A stretch of 64,000 nt of DNA from Volvox africanus (taxonomy: Eukaryota > Chlorophyta > Chlorophyceae > Chlamydomonadales > Volvocaceae). The stretch spans positions 2,952,001-3,016,000 of the forward strand of contig BSDZ01000010.1 in assembly GCA_030268105.1 (NCBI GenBank), written 5' to 3'. The position numbers were made by a program, and so were the translations under genes. This document shows, in pieces, positions 42,647 through 56,054 of this stretch (position 1 is its first letter; each line of letters opens with the position of its first letter). The notes beneath the pieces were generated by a model. It did no database searches. It was not told where the DNA came from and saw only the letters and a list, made by a program, of their open reading frames with translations.

Positions 42647-45600
42647 TGTGAACCATGCAGCTGTGTTAACTGCATTACCGAGCTACTAATGCAGCTGCGT
42701 AAACATCTTGCCGTACGCGTTAATTGCGTAGGCGTTTACTCAGACAGGAAGGGCGCAGAAAGCTGAAACATTATGATATCTTGTCACAGTGTAGGGGCTA
42801 CGCAGCAAATATGGAATTATTGACGAGGGTCTGAGCTCAGGGTGTGCGTGGTTAAGAGAGTTACATGAAACACAAACAGAATTGTGGAAGTACCAATCAC
42901 GATATAGTACAAAACATAGGTATCAGAGTCTGCCCAATTAAGGGTGGTATCGAAAGACACCGAATATGAATTCAAAGCCCCATATATATGTTTCGTTCCA
43001 GGGACAGGCAAAGTGTCCAAGGAAGCTCCCAAGGATCCTGGTTCGCATGACAGTGAGCATACAAGCATGGCTTGTTGCCCGTGGCCACCGGCATGAAGCC
43101 ATGCCTGCGGCCGTGCGCCCCACCATAGCTGAGACCTGTTATTGCTTCGTCCAACACCTCCGTCTACTGCCTCCCCTTGGTCCGTAGCCCTTCTGCCCGG
43201 TCGCCTGACAACTGCCGCACCCATTCACACCATCCCCGCACATGCAGCCCGTCTGGCGAGCTTAATAACGGATAATAGATTGGGGCATAACAAATTCACC
43301 ACGCAACCAAATTTTGGCACGAAACAATCCAACAAACACGACGTGTTTTTTGTCCCGAGACACTCTGATTATGACTCCAGGGGGACACGTTGTGCTTAGG
43401 GCCTAACAAGAGTTCGTTGAGGGTAGCTCCGGGCAAAAAGAGACATGTATGGCTCCAGGGAACCACGTGAAACTTGATGAACAAACGAGGCTTACTGGGC
43501 CATATCGTGACCCCCCTTAAATCACTGCTGGGACACTATCAACGGCACGGACCTAGGGAGCTTTCGTTTATTTGCATGGAAATCATTAAACGGCTGCATA
43601 CCCTCCTTCCACCAAATCCAACCCAGATCACGCACAGTATTATCAATGCCGCCCCTTGGGAGAATACATGATCCCCAGCTTAGCATGTGTACTCGGGTAA
43701 CGGGGATAGTAGAAAGCAAAGCGGTACTGCTAGCTATTGAACAGCTCATTATGCATAGCCATATCACCCATGAAGCAGTGACATTGATACCCGGCGTCCA
43801 CGAAAACCCACTAAGCCTCCATCCGCACACTTGCGCAGCCGAAGCTAGCACAAGTTGACAGCAAGCCGAGTGAAATTTCGACCCGCACAGACAGGCCAGC
43901 CCTTGAGGCCAAGCGCGCCAATCACCAGATGAGCAGATGCATAAAACCGCGCAAACTCAGATATCGCCAGAACCCCAGCCGGGTGCGCTCACCATGCAGC
44001 GATAACTCCATTTCCCCCGTTCACCACCGCACAACGCATGCATGCACATGCCCCTTCCTGTCAGGACCCACCGCAACACAGTGGATTGGCCGCCTGCCCG
44101 TGCAAGCGCATTTCTCTAAAGACAGGCCTGTGTTCGGACTGCGCTACAGCTTGTAGGGCGCGCCTGGCGACTGCTGCTGGGCGGGAGGGCTGTACCAGCT
44201 CCAGATATCTGGTGACTGCTGCTGAACCAGCCCTAGCTATCTGGTGACATGTACTTGGTGACCTGCGACGGACGCGCCAGTATAGGGACGGAAAGGCTGT
44301 GTTGAGCAGCAGTGAGGTCGCAAGCGGATCCTTACAATACCAAAGACATAGCGACTGTCCATGAAGGTAAAATGTAGCTCCGGCGGAGTGCGCCAGCACG
44401 GGACTGGAGCATCTGGGTTGTATGTTGGACAAGCTGGATAGGGGTACAGGCTACACCGCGCGCAGCTGGGCTAGGGTATTTAGACGGAAACGTGGCGGGC
44501 AGGTGATAGCGACATGCGGAATGAGGGCAGAGCAGCGGCCGCGTTGAAATTTGCACTAGCAGGCTCGCTTTGCAGATGCTTGTTTACATCCGCGCACATG
44601 CAGCCGTTTTGCCTTTGTTTTCCTCACGTGATCCCTGATTGACTTACCCTTACAACAAAGGTCCATCCCTCCGCACCTTAACCAGAGATCCCAGGTCCCG
44701 TACCTGTGGGCTCGCCACTCTCCAAGGCTGTGCGTCCCTCGCTCATCACTTGACCAGGCGCTGTGTTGGTGAGGGCCTCGCTCGAGCAAGTCTCCGCAAA
44801 AAGTGAAGAAAACAGAAATCCCCTCAACAGTCTAGGACACGACCTCGCCACCAGCTTCTTGATTTCGGATCCAAGTTGCAAAATGCCACCGACACGCCTG
44901 ATGCGTGGCTTTGAAGCGGTTGCGGCTTACCAATGGGAGAATAAGGTGCTAACTGGCGACAAATTCAAGGTTGGAGAGAGAGAAAAAGATGGAGAAGAAG
45001 AGAGTGGGGATAAGGCAGATGGGCGGAGGGCGGGTGTGGGAGGGGGCAGGGCGGGGATTCAGCTTGGACGAGGGCTTGTTCGTTCGTTCTAGGGGTGCAA
45101 GCACCATACCTTCGACCTAATAAGCACCACCATACGAAGCACTGTTCTCTGTACGAAAATGCTTTGCTCGCCAGCCAGCTTGACCGGCCCCTGCATACCG
45201 CATCATCTGCATAGGCTGTCTTTGGCATCGTCGACAAGAATACCACCAAAGCTGCGAATTTAAATTCAACAGGGCGACGGCCGCTGTTGAAATTCCACAA
45301 GCTCCGCCCAGGGTCTTCAGACTTCTAGAGTGCGGCGATCACAAACAGGTACGTCAGCGCGCTTACGCATGTACACACGGACGGACCCAGAGGTCCCTGT
45401 TCGGACCCCTGCACGGACTCGACAACTTGGTACCTGTCAAGGTGCTGCTTACGGTTGCGTGGCTGACATACGCATTTCATTTGTACAAGGCCTACGTGCA
45501 GGCAAAGATATCGCGTTGCCACCCCTCGCAGTACATCGGTGGCCATCTCCGCTTTCGGCCACGTGCCTCTCGTGGCACACCACGTTATCTGCACTTTGGG

Positions 45601-46002
45601 TATCTCCGCTTTCGGCCACCTCCCGCTCGTGGCACACCACGTTATCAGCACTTTGGGTATCTCCGCTTTCAGCCACGTGCCTCTCGTGACCTCTCTGCAT
45701 TGTACATCCACGACATTCTACGCCTAATGCAGCTGTGTAAACATCTTGCCGTATCCGATAATTGGCGGCATCTCAATCACATACAGCTACAACGCAAGGA
45801 AAGCTGCCCATATAGTTAATTTTAAATTAAGCTTTGCAAAGACATCGGTGGAGTCAGCCATGAAAATTGGAAAAGGCTCGAGCGTACCTTGGGTAGAAGA
45901 CCTCGAAGCATGTCCGCGCCAGGTAGAAGATGCCACTGAGCATGGCTTTTAGGACGGGCCTAGCGACACAGCTCATGGTATCTGAATCCACGCAAACAAG
46001 CA
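42647..46002. repeat. Composite unit Z1, 3356 bp
   Basis: Starts at the junction where the Y tail (CAAACAAGCA) meets the 3' part of C (TGTGAACC); about 1.1 kb of tail and C is missing and the two edges share AGCA. X-derived body without the last 1 kb, then Z junction and Y tail. It retains 8 bp (TAGGGCCT) near 43396 that Z3 to Z7 lack. ORF 42817-43224 (minus) and the G-run from 45021 are present. No recognised gene. Confidence 0.93.
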
Positions 46003-49000
46003 TGTGAACCATGCAGCTGTGTTAACTGCATTACCGAGCTACTAATGCAGCTGCGTAAACATCTTGCCGTACGCGTTAATTGCGTAGGCGTTTACTCAGA
46101 CAGGAAGGGCGCAGAAAGCTGAAACATTATGATATCTTGTCACAGTGTAGGGGCTACGCAGCAAATATGGAATTATTGACGAGGGTCTGAGCTCAGGGTG
46201 TGCGTGGTTAAGAGAGTTACATGAAACACAAACAGAATTGTGGAAGTACCAATCACGATATAGTACAAAACATAGGTATCAGAGTCTGCCCAATTAAGGG
46301 TGGTATCGAAAGACACCGAATATGAATTCAAAGCCCCATATATATGTTTCGTTCCAGGGACAGGCAAAGTGTCCAAGGAAGCTCCCAAGGATCCTGGTTC
46401 GCATGACAGTGAGCATACAAGCATGGCTTGTTGCCCGTGGCCACCGGCATGAAGCCATGCCTGCGGCCGTGCGCCCCACCATAGCTGAGACCTGTTATTG
46501 CTTCGTCCAACACCTCCGTCTACTGCCTCCCCTTGGTCCGTAGCCCTTCTGCCCGGTCGCCTGACAACTGCCGCACCCATTCACACCATCCCCGCACATG
46601 CAGCCCGTCTGGCGAGCTTAATAACGGATAATAGATTGGGGCATAACAAATTCACCACGCAACCAAATTTTGGCACGAAACAATCCAACAAACACGACGT
46701 GTTTTTTGTCCCGAGACACTCTGATTATGACTCCAGGGGGACACGTTGTGCTTAGGGCCTAACAAGAGTTCGTTGAGGGTAGCTCCGGGCAAAAAGAGAC
46801 ATGTATGGCTCCAGGGAACCACGTGAAACTTGATGAACAAACGAGGCTTACTGGGCCATATCGTGACCCCCCTTAAATCACTGCTGGGACACTATCAACG
46901 GCACGGACCTAGGGAGCTTTCGTTTATTTGCATGGAAATCATTAAACGGCTGCATACCCTCCTTCCACCAAATCCAACCCAGATCACGCACAGTATTATC
47001 AATGCCGCCCCTTGGGAGAATACATGATCCCCAGCTTAGCATGTGTACTCGGGTAACGGGGATAGTAGAAAGCAAAGCGGTACTGCTAGCTATTGAACAG
47101 CTCATTATGCATAGCCATATCACCCATGAAGCAGTGACATTGATACCCGGCGTCCACGAAAACCCACTAAGCCTCCATCCGCACACTTGCGCAGCCGAAG
47201 CTAGCACAAGTTGACAGCAAGCCGAGTGAAATTTCGACCCGCACAGACAGGCCAGCCCTTGAGGCCAAGCGCGCCAATCACCAGATGAGCAGATGCATAA
47301 AACCGCGCAAACTCAGATATCGCCAGAACCCCAGCCGGGTGCGCTCACCATGCAGCGATAACTCCATTTCCCCCGTTCACCACCGCACAACGCATGCATG
47401 CACATGCCCCTTCCTGTCAGGACCCACCGCAACACAGTGGATTGGCCGCCTGCCCGTGCAAGCGCATTTCTCTAAAGACAGGCCTGTGTTCGGACTGCGC
47501 TACAGCTTGTAGGGCGCGCCTGGCGACTGCTGCTGGGCGGGAGGGCTGTACCAGCTCCAGATATCTGGTGACTGCTGCTGAACCAGCCCTAGCTATCTGG
47601 TGACATGTACTTGGTGACCTGCGACGGACGCGCCAGTATAGGGACGGAAAGGCTGTGTTGAGCAGCAGTGAGGTCGCAAGCGGATCCTTACAATACCAAA
47701 GACATAGCGACTGTCCATGAAGGTAAAATGTAGCTCCGGCGGAGTGCGCCAGCACGGGACTGGAGCATCTGGGTTGTATGTTGGACAAGCTGGATAGGGG
47801 TACAGGCTACACCGCGCGCAGCTGGGCTAGGGTATTTAGACGGAAACGTGGCGGGCAGGTGATAGCGACATGCGGAATGAGGGCAGAGCAGCGGCCGCGT
47901 TGAAATTTGCACTAGCAGGCTCGCTTTGCAGATGCTTGTTTACATCCGCGCACATGCAGCCGTTTTGCCTTTGTTTTCCTCACGTGATCCCTGATTGACT
48001 TACCCTTACAACAAAGGTCCATCCCTCCGCACCTTAACCAGAGATCCCAGGTCCCGTACCTGTGGGCTCGCCACTCTCCAAGGCTGTGCGTCCCTCGCTC
48101 ATCACTTGACCAGGCGCTGTGTTGGTGAGGGCCTCGCTCGAGCAAGTCTCCGCAAAAAGTGAAGAAAACAGAAATCCCCTCAACAGTCTAGGACACGACC
48201 TCGCCACCAGCTTCTTGATTTCGGATCCAAGTTGCAAAATGCCACCGACACGCCTGATGCGTGGCTTTGAAGCGGTTGCGGCTTACCAATGGGAGAATAA
48301 GGTGCTAACTGGCGACAAATTCAAGGTTGGAGAGAGAGAAAAAGATGGAGAAGAAGAGAGTGGGGATAAGGCAGATGGGCGGAGGGCGGGTGTGGGAGGG
48401 GGCAGGGCGGGGATTCAGCTTGGACGAGGGCTTGTTCGTTCGTTCTAGGGGTGCAAGCACCATACCTTCGACCTAATAAGCACCACCATACGAAGCACTG
48501 TTCTCTGTACGAAAATGCTTTGCTCGCCAGCCAGCTTGACCGGCCCCTGCATACCGCATCATCTGCATAGGCTGTCTTTGGCATCGTCGACAAGAATACC
48601 ACCAAAGCTGCGAACTTAAATTCAACAGGGTGACGGCCGCTGTTGAAATTCCACAAGCTCCGCCCAGGGTCTTCAGACTTCTAGAGTGCGGCGATCACAA
48701 ACAGGTACGTCAGCGCGCTTACGCATGTACACACGGACGGACCCAGAGGTCCCTGTTCGGACCCCTGCACGGACTCGACAACTTGGTACCTGTCAAGGTG
48801 CTGCTTACGGTTGCGTGGCTGACATACGCATTTCATTTGTACAAGGCCTACGTGCAGGCAAAGATATCGCGTTGCCACCCCTCGCAGTACATCGGTGGCC
48901 ATCTCCGCTTTCGGCCACGTGCCTCTCGTGGCACACCACGTTATCTGCACTTTGGGTATCTCCGCTTTCGGCCACCTCCCGCTCGTGGCACACCACGTTA

Positions 49001-49358
49001 TCAGCACTTTGGGTATCTCCGCTTTCAGCCACGTGCCTCTCGTGACCTCTCTGCATTGTACATCCACGACATTCTACGCCTAATGCAGCTGTGTAAACAT
49101 CTTGCCGTATCCGATAATTGGCGGCATCTCAATCACATACAGCTACAACGCAAGGAAAGCTGCCCATATAGTTAATTTTAAATTAAGCTTTGCAAAGACA
49201 TCGGTGGAGTCAGCCATGAAAATTGGAAAAGGCTCGAGCGTACCTTGGGTAGAAGACCTCGAAGCATGTCCGCGCCAGGTAGAAGATGCCACTGAGCATG
49301 GCTTTTAGGACGGGCCTAGCGACACAGCTCATGGTATCTGAATCCACGCAAACAAGCA
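46003..49358. repeat. Composite unit Z2, 3356 bp
   Basis: Near-identical to Z1, with the 8-bp segment still present near 46752. Private differences near 48615-48631 (GAACTTAAATT and CAGGGTGACGG). Confidence 0.93.
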
Positions 49359-52300
49359 TGTGAACCATGCAGCTGTGTTAACTGCATTACCGAGCTACTA
49401 ATGCAGCTGCGTAAACATCTTGCCGTACGCGTTAATTGCGTAGGCGTTTACTCAGACAGGAAGGGCGCAGAAAGCTGAAACATTATGATATCTTGTCACA
49501 GTGTAGGGGCTACGCAGCAAATATGGAATTATTGACGAGGGTCTGAGCTCAGGGTGTGCGTGGTTAAGAGAGTTACATGAAACACAAACAGAATTGTGGA
49601 AGTACCAATCACGATATAGTACAAAACATAGGTATCAGAGTCTGCCCAATTAAGGGTGGTATCGAAAGACACCGAATATGAATTCAAAGCCCCATATATA
49701 TGTTTCGTTCCAGGGACAGGCAAAGTGTCCAAGGAAGCTCCCAAGGATCCTGGTTCGCATGACAGTGAGCATACAAGCATGGCTTGTTGCCCGTGGCCAC
49801 CGGCATGAAGCCATGCCTGCGGCCGTGCGCCCCACCATAGCTGAGACCTGTTATTGCTTCGTCCAACACCTCCGTCTACTGCCTCCCCTTGGTCCGTAGC
49901 CCTTCTGCCCGGTCGCCTGACAACTGCCGCACCCATTCACACCATCCCCGCACATGCAGCCCGTCTGGCGAGCTTAATAACGGATAATAGATTGGGGCAT
50001 AACAAATTCACCACGCAACCAAATTTTGGCACGAAACAATCCAACAAACACGACGTGTTTTTTGTCCCGAGACACTCTGATTATGACTCCAGGGGGACAC
50101 GTTGTGCTAACAAGAGTTCGTTGAGGGTAGCTCCGGGCAAAAAGAGACATGTATGGCTCCAGGGAACCACGTGAAACTTGATGAACAAACGAGGCTTACT
50201 GGGCCATATCGTGACCCCCCTTAAATCACTGCTGGGACACTATCAACGGCACGGACCTAGGGAGCTTTCGTTTATTTGCATGGAAATCATTAAACGGCTG
50301 CATACCCTCCTTCCACCAAATCCAATCCAGATCACGCACAGTATTATCAATGCCGCCCCTTGGGAGAATACATGATCCCCAGCTTAGCATGTGTACTCGG
50401 GTAACGGGGATAGTAGAAAGCAAAGCGGTACTGCTAGCTATTGAACAGCTCATTATGCATAGCCATATCACCCATGAAGCAGTGACATTGATACCCGGCG
50501 TCCACGAAAACCCACTAAGCCTCCATCCGCACACTTGCGCAGCCGAAGCTAGCACAAGTTGACAGCAAGCCGAGTGAAATTTCGACCCGCACAGACAGGC
50601 CAGCCCTTGAGGCCAAGCGCGCCAATCACCAGATGAGCAGATGCATAAAACCGCGCAAACTCAGATATCGCCAGAACCCCAGCCGGGTGCGCTCACCATG
50701 CAGCGATAACTCCATTTCCCCCGTTCACCACCACACAACGCATGCATGCACATGCCCCTTCCTGTCAGGACCCACCGCAACACAGTGGATTGGCCGCCTG
50801 CCCGTGCAAGCGCATTTCTCTAAAGACAGGCCTGTGTTCGGACTGCGCTACAGCTTGTAGGGCGCGCCTGGCGACTGCTGCTGGGCGGGAGGGCTGTACC
50901 AGCTCCAGATATCTGGTGACTGCTGCTGAACCAGCCCTAGCTATCTGGTGACATGTACTTGGTGACCTGCGACGGACGCGCCAGTATAGGGACGGAAAGG
51001 CTGTGTTGAGCAGCAGTGAGGTCGCAAGCGGATCCTTACAATACCAAAGACATAGCGACTGTCCATGAAGGTAAAATGTAGCTCCGGCGGAGTGCGCCAG
51101 CACGGGACTGGAGCATCTGGGTTGTATGTTGGACAAGCTGGATAGGGGTACAGGCTACACCGCGCGCAGCTGGGCTAGGGTATTTAGACGGAAACGTGGC
51201 GGGCAGGTGATAGCGACATGCGGAATGAGGGCAGAGCAGCGGCCGCGTTGAAATTTGCACTAGCAGGCTCGCTTTGCAGATGCTTGTTTACATCCGCGCA
51301 CATGCAGCCGTTTTGCCTTTGTTTTCCTCACGTGATCCCTGATTGACTTACCCTTACAACAAAGGTCCATCCCTCCGCACCTTAACCAGAGATCCCAGGT
51401 CCCGTACCTGTGGGCTCGCCACTCTCCAAGGCTGTGCGTCCCTCGCTCATCACTTGACCAGGCGCTGTGTTGGTGAGGGCCTCGCTCGAGCAAGTCTCCG
51501 CAAAAAGTGAAGAAAACAGAAATCCCCTCAACAGTCTAGGACACGACCTCGCCACCAGCTTCTTGATTTCGGATCCAAGTTGCAAAATGCCACCGACACG
51601 CCTGATGCGTGGCTTTGAAGCGGTTGCGGCTTACCAATGGGAGAATAAGGTGCTAACTGGCGACAAATTCAAGGTTGGAGAGAGAGAAAAAGATGGAGAA
51701 GAAGAGAGTGGGGATAAGGCAGATGGGCGGAGGGCGGGTGTGGGAGGGGGCAGGGCGGGGATTCAGCTTGGACGAGGGCTTGTTCGTTCGTTCTAGGGGT
51801 GCAAGCACCATACCTTCGACCTAATAAGCACCACCATACGAAGCACTGTTCTCTGTACGAAAATGCTTTGCTCGCCAGCCAGCTTGACCGGCCCCTGCAT
51901 ACCGCATCATCTGCATAGGCTGTCTTTGGCATCGTCGACAAGAATACCACCAAAGCTGCGAATTTAAATTCAACAGGGCGACGGCCGCTGTTGAAATTCC
52001 ACAAGCTCCGCCCAGGGTCTTCAGACTTCTAGAGTGCGGCGATCACAAACAGGTACGTCAGCGCGCTTACGCATGTACACACGGACGGACCCAGAGGTCC
52101 CTGTTCGGACCCCTGCACGGACTCGACAACTTGGTACCTGTCAAGGTGCTGCTTACGGTTGCGTGGCTGAAATACGCATTTCATTTGTACAAGGCCTACG
52201 TGCAGGCAAAGATATCGCGTTGCCACCCCTCGCAGTACATCGGTGGCCATCTCCGCTTTCGGCCACGTGCCTCTCGTGGCACACCACGTTATCTGCACTT

Positions 52301-52706
52301 TGGGTATCTCCGCTTTCGGCCACCTCCCGCTCGTGGCACACCACGTTATCAGCACTTTGGGTATCTCCGCTTTCAGCCACGTGCCTCTCGTGACCTCTCT
52401 GCATTGTACATCCACGACATTCTACGCCTAATGCAGCTGTGTAAACATCTTGCCGTATCCGATAATTGGCGGCATCTCAATCACATACAGCTACAACGCA
52501 AGGAAAGCTGCCCATATAGTTAATTTTAAATTAAGCTTTGCAAAGACATCGGTGGAGTCAGCCATGAAAATTGGAAAAGGCTCGAGCGTACCTTGGGTAG
52601 AAGACCTCGAAGCATGTCCGCGCCAGGTAGAAGATGCCACTGAGCATGGCTTTTAGGACGGGCCTAGCGACACAGCTCATGGTATCTGAATCCACGCAAA
52701 CAAGCA
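49359..52706. repeat. Composite unit Z3, 3348 bp
   Basis: First Z unit lacking the 8-bp segment (GTGCTAACAAGAG near 50104). It also differs from Z1 and Z2 by AATCCAG near 50325, CCACCACACAACG near 50730 and CTGAAATACG near 52168. Confidence 0.93.
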
Positions 52707-55700
52707 TGTGAACCATGCAGCTGTGTTAACTGCATTACCGAGCTACTAATGCAGCTGCGTAAACATCTTGCCGTACGCGTTAATTGCGTAGGCGTTTACT
52801 CAGACAGGAAGGGCGCAGAAAGCTGAAACATTATGATATCTTGTCACAGTGTAGGGGCTACGCAGCAAATATGGAATTATTGACGAGGGTCTGAGCTCAG
52901 GGTGTGCGTGGTTAAGAGAGTTACATGAAACACAAACAGAATTGTGGAAGTACCAATCACGATATAGTACAAAACATAGGTATCAGAGTCTGCCCAATTA
53001 AGGGTGGTATCGAAAGACACCGAATATGAATTCAAAGCCCCATATATATGTTTCGTTCCAGGGACAGGCAAAGTGTCCAAGGAAGCTCCCAAGGATCCTG
53101 GTTCGCATGACAGTGAGCATACAAGCATGGCTTGTTGCCCGTGGCCACCGGCATGAAGCCATGCCTGCGGCCGTGCGCCCCACCATAGCTGAGACCTGTT
53201 ATTGCTTCGTCCAACACCTCCGTCTACTGCCTCCCCTTGGTCCGTAGCCCTTCTGCCCGGTCGCCTGACAACTGCCGCACCCATTCACACCATCCCCGCA
53301 CATGCAGCCCGTCTGGCGAGCTTAATAACGGATAATAGATTGGGGCATAACAAATTCACCACGCAACCAAATTTTGGCACGAAACAATCCAACAAACACG
53401 ACGTGTTTTTTGTCCCGAGACACTCTGATTATGACTCCAGGGGGACACGTTGTGCTAACAAGAGTTCGTTGAGGGTAGCTCCGGGCAAAAAGAGACATGT
53501 ATGGCTCCAGGGAACCACGTGAAACTTGATGAACAAACGAGGCTTACTGGGCCATATCGTGACCCCCCTTAAATCACTGCTGGGACACTATCAACGGCAC
53601 GGACCTAGGGAGCTTTCGTTTATTTGCATGGAAATCATTAAACGGCTGCATACCCTCCTTCCACCAAATCCAATCCAGATCACGCACAGTATTATCAATG
53701 CCGCCCCTTGGGAGAATACATGATCCCCAGCTTAGCATGTGTACTCGGGTAACGGGGATAGTAGAAAGCAAAGCGGTACTGCTAGCTATTGAACAGCTCA
53801 TTATGCATAGCCATATCACCCATGAAGCAGTGACATTGATACCCGGCGTCCACGAAAACCCACTAAGCCTCCATCCGCACACTTGCGCAGCCGAAGCTAG
53901 CACAAGTTGACAGCAAGCCGAGTGAAATTTCGACCCGCACAGACAGGCCAGCCCTTGAGGCCAAGCGCGCCAATCACCAGATGAGCAGATGCATAAAACC
54001 GCGCAAACTCAGATATCGCCAGAACCCCAGCCGGGTGCGCTCACCATGCAGCGATAACTCCATTTCCCCCGTTCACCACCACACAACGCATGCATGCACA
54101 TGCCCCTTCCTGTCAGGACCCACCGCAACACAGTGGATTGGCCGCCTGCCCGTGCAAGCGCATTTCTCTAAAGACAGGCCTGTGTTCGGACTGCGCTACA
54201 GCTTGTAGGGCGCGCCTGGCGACTGCTGCTGGGCGGGAGGGCTGTACCAGCTCCAGATATCTGGTGACTGCTGCTGAACCAGCCCTAGCTATCTGGTGAC
54301 ATGTACTTGGTGACCTGCGACGGACGCGCCAGTATAGGGACGGAAAGGCTGTGTTGAGCAGCAGTGAGGTCGCAAGCGGATCCTTACAATACCAAAGACA
54401 TAGCGACTGTCCATGAAGGTAAAATGTAGCTCCGGCGGAGTGCGCCAGCACGGGACTGGAGCATCTGGGTTGTATGTTGGACAAGCTGGATAGGGATACA
54501 GGCTACACCGCGCGCAGCTGGGCTAGGGTATTTAGACGGAAACGTGGCGGGCAGGTGATAGCGACATGCGGAATGAGGGCAGAGCAGCGGCCGCGTTGAA
54601 ATTTGCACTAGCAGGCTCGCTTTGCAGATGCTTGTTTACATCCGCGCACATGCAGCCGTTTTGCCTTTGTTTTCCTCACGTGATCCCTGATTGACTTACC
54701 CTTACAACAAAGGTCCATCCCTCCGCACCTTAACCAGAGATCCCAGGTCCCGTACCTGTGGGCTCGCCACTCTCCAAGGCTGTGCGTCCCTCGCTCATCA
54801 CTTGACCAGGCGCTGTGTTGGTGAGGGCCTCGCTCGAGCAAGTCTCCGCAAAAAGTGAAGAAAACAGAAATCCCCTCAACAGTCTAGGACACGACCTCGC
54901 CACCAGCTTCTTGATTTCGGATCCAAGTTGCAAAATGCCACCGACACGCCTGATGCGTGGCTTTGAAGCGGTTGCGGCTTACCAATGGGAGAATAAGGTG
55001 CTAACTGGCGACAAATTCAAGGTTGGAGAGAGAGAAAAAGATGGAGAAGAAGAGAGTGGGGATAAGGCAGATGGGCGGAGGGCGGGTGTGGGAGGGGGCA
55101 GGGCGGGGATTCAGCTTGGACGAGGGCTTGTTCGTTCGTTCTAGGGGTGCAAGCACCATACCTTCGACCTAATAAGCACCACCATACGAAGCACTGTTCT
55201 CTGTACGAAAATGCTTTGCTCGCCAGCCAGCTTGACCGGCCCCTGCATACCGCATCATCTGCATAGGCTGTCTTTGGCATCGTCGACAAGAATACCACCA
55301 AAGCTGCGAATTTAAATTCAACAGGGCGACGGCCGCTGTTGAAATTCCACAAGCTCCGCCCAGGGTCTTCAGACTTCTAGAGTGCGGCGATCACAAACAG
55401 GTACGTCAGCGCGCTTACGCATGTACACACGGACGGACCCAGAGGTCCCTGTTCGGACCCCTGCACGGACTCGACAACTTGGTACCTGTCAAGGTGCTGC
55501 TTACGGTTGCGTGGCTGAAATACGCATTTCATTTGTACAAGGCCTACGTGCAGGCAAAGATATCGCGTTGCCACCCCTCGCAGTACATCGGTGGCCATCT
55601 CCGCTTTCGGCCACGTGCCTCTCGTGGCACACCACGTTATCTGCACTTTGGGTATCTCCGCTTTCGGCCACCTCCCGCTCGTGGCACACCACGTTATCAG

Positions 55701-56054
55701 CACTTTGGGTATCTCCGCTTTCAGCCACGTGCCTCTCGTGACCTCTCTGCATTGTACATCCACGACATTCTACGCCTAATGCAGCTGTGTAAACATCTTG
55801 CCGTATCCGATAATTGGCGGCATCTCAATCACATACAGCTACAACGCAAGGAAAGCTGCCCATATAGTTAATTTTAAATTAAGCTTTGCAAAGACATCGG
55901 TGGAGTCAGCCATGAAAATTGGAAAAGGCTCGAGCGTACCTTGGGTAGAAGACCTCGAAGCATGTCCGCGCCAGGTAGAAGATGCCACTGAGCATGGCTT
56001 TTAGGACGGGCCTAGCGACACAGCTCATGGTATCTGAATCCACGCAAACAAGCA
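52707..56054. repeat. Composite unit Z4, 3348 bp
   Basis: Z3 subfamily, plus the private variant GGGATACAGG near 54493 shared only with Z5. Confidence 0.93.

Noticed and set aside
43390..43405. TTAGGG as a telomere motif
   Set aside because: Only isolated single occurrences are present; there is no run of telomeric repeats anywhere in the window.
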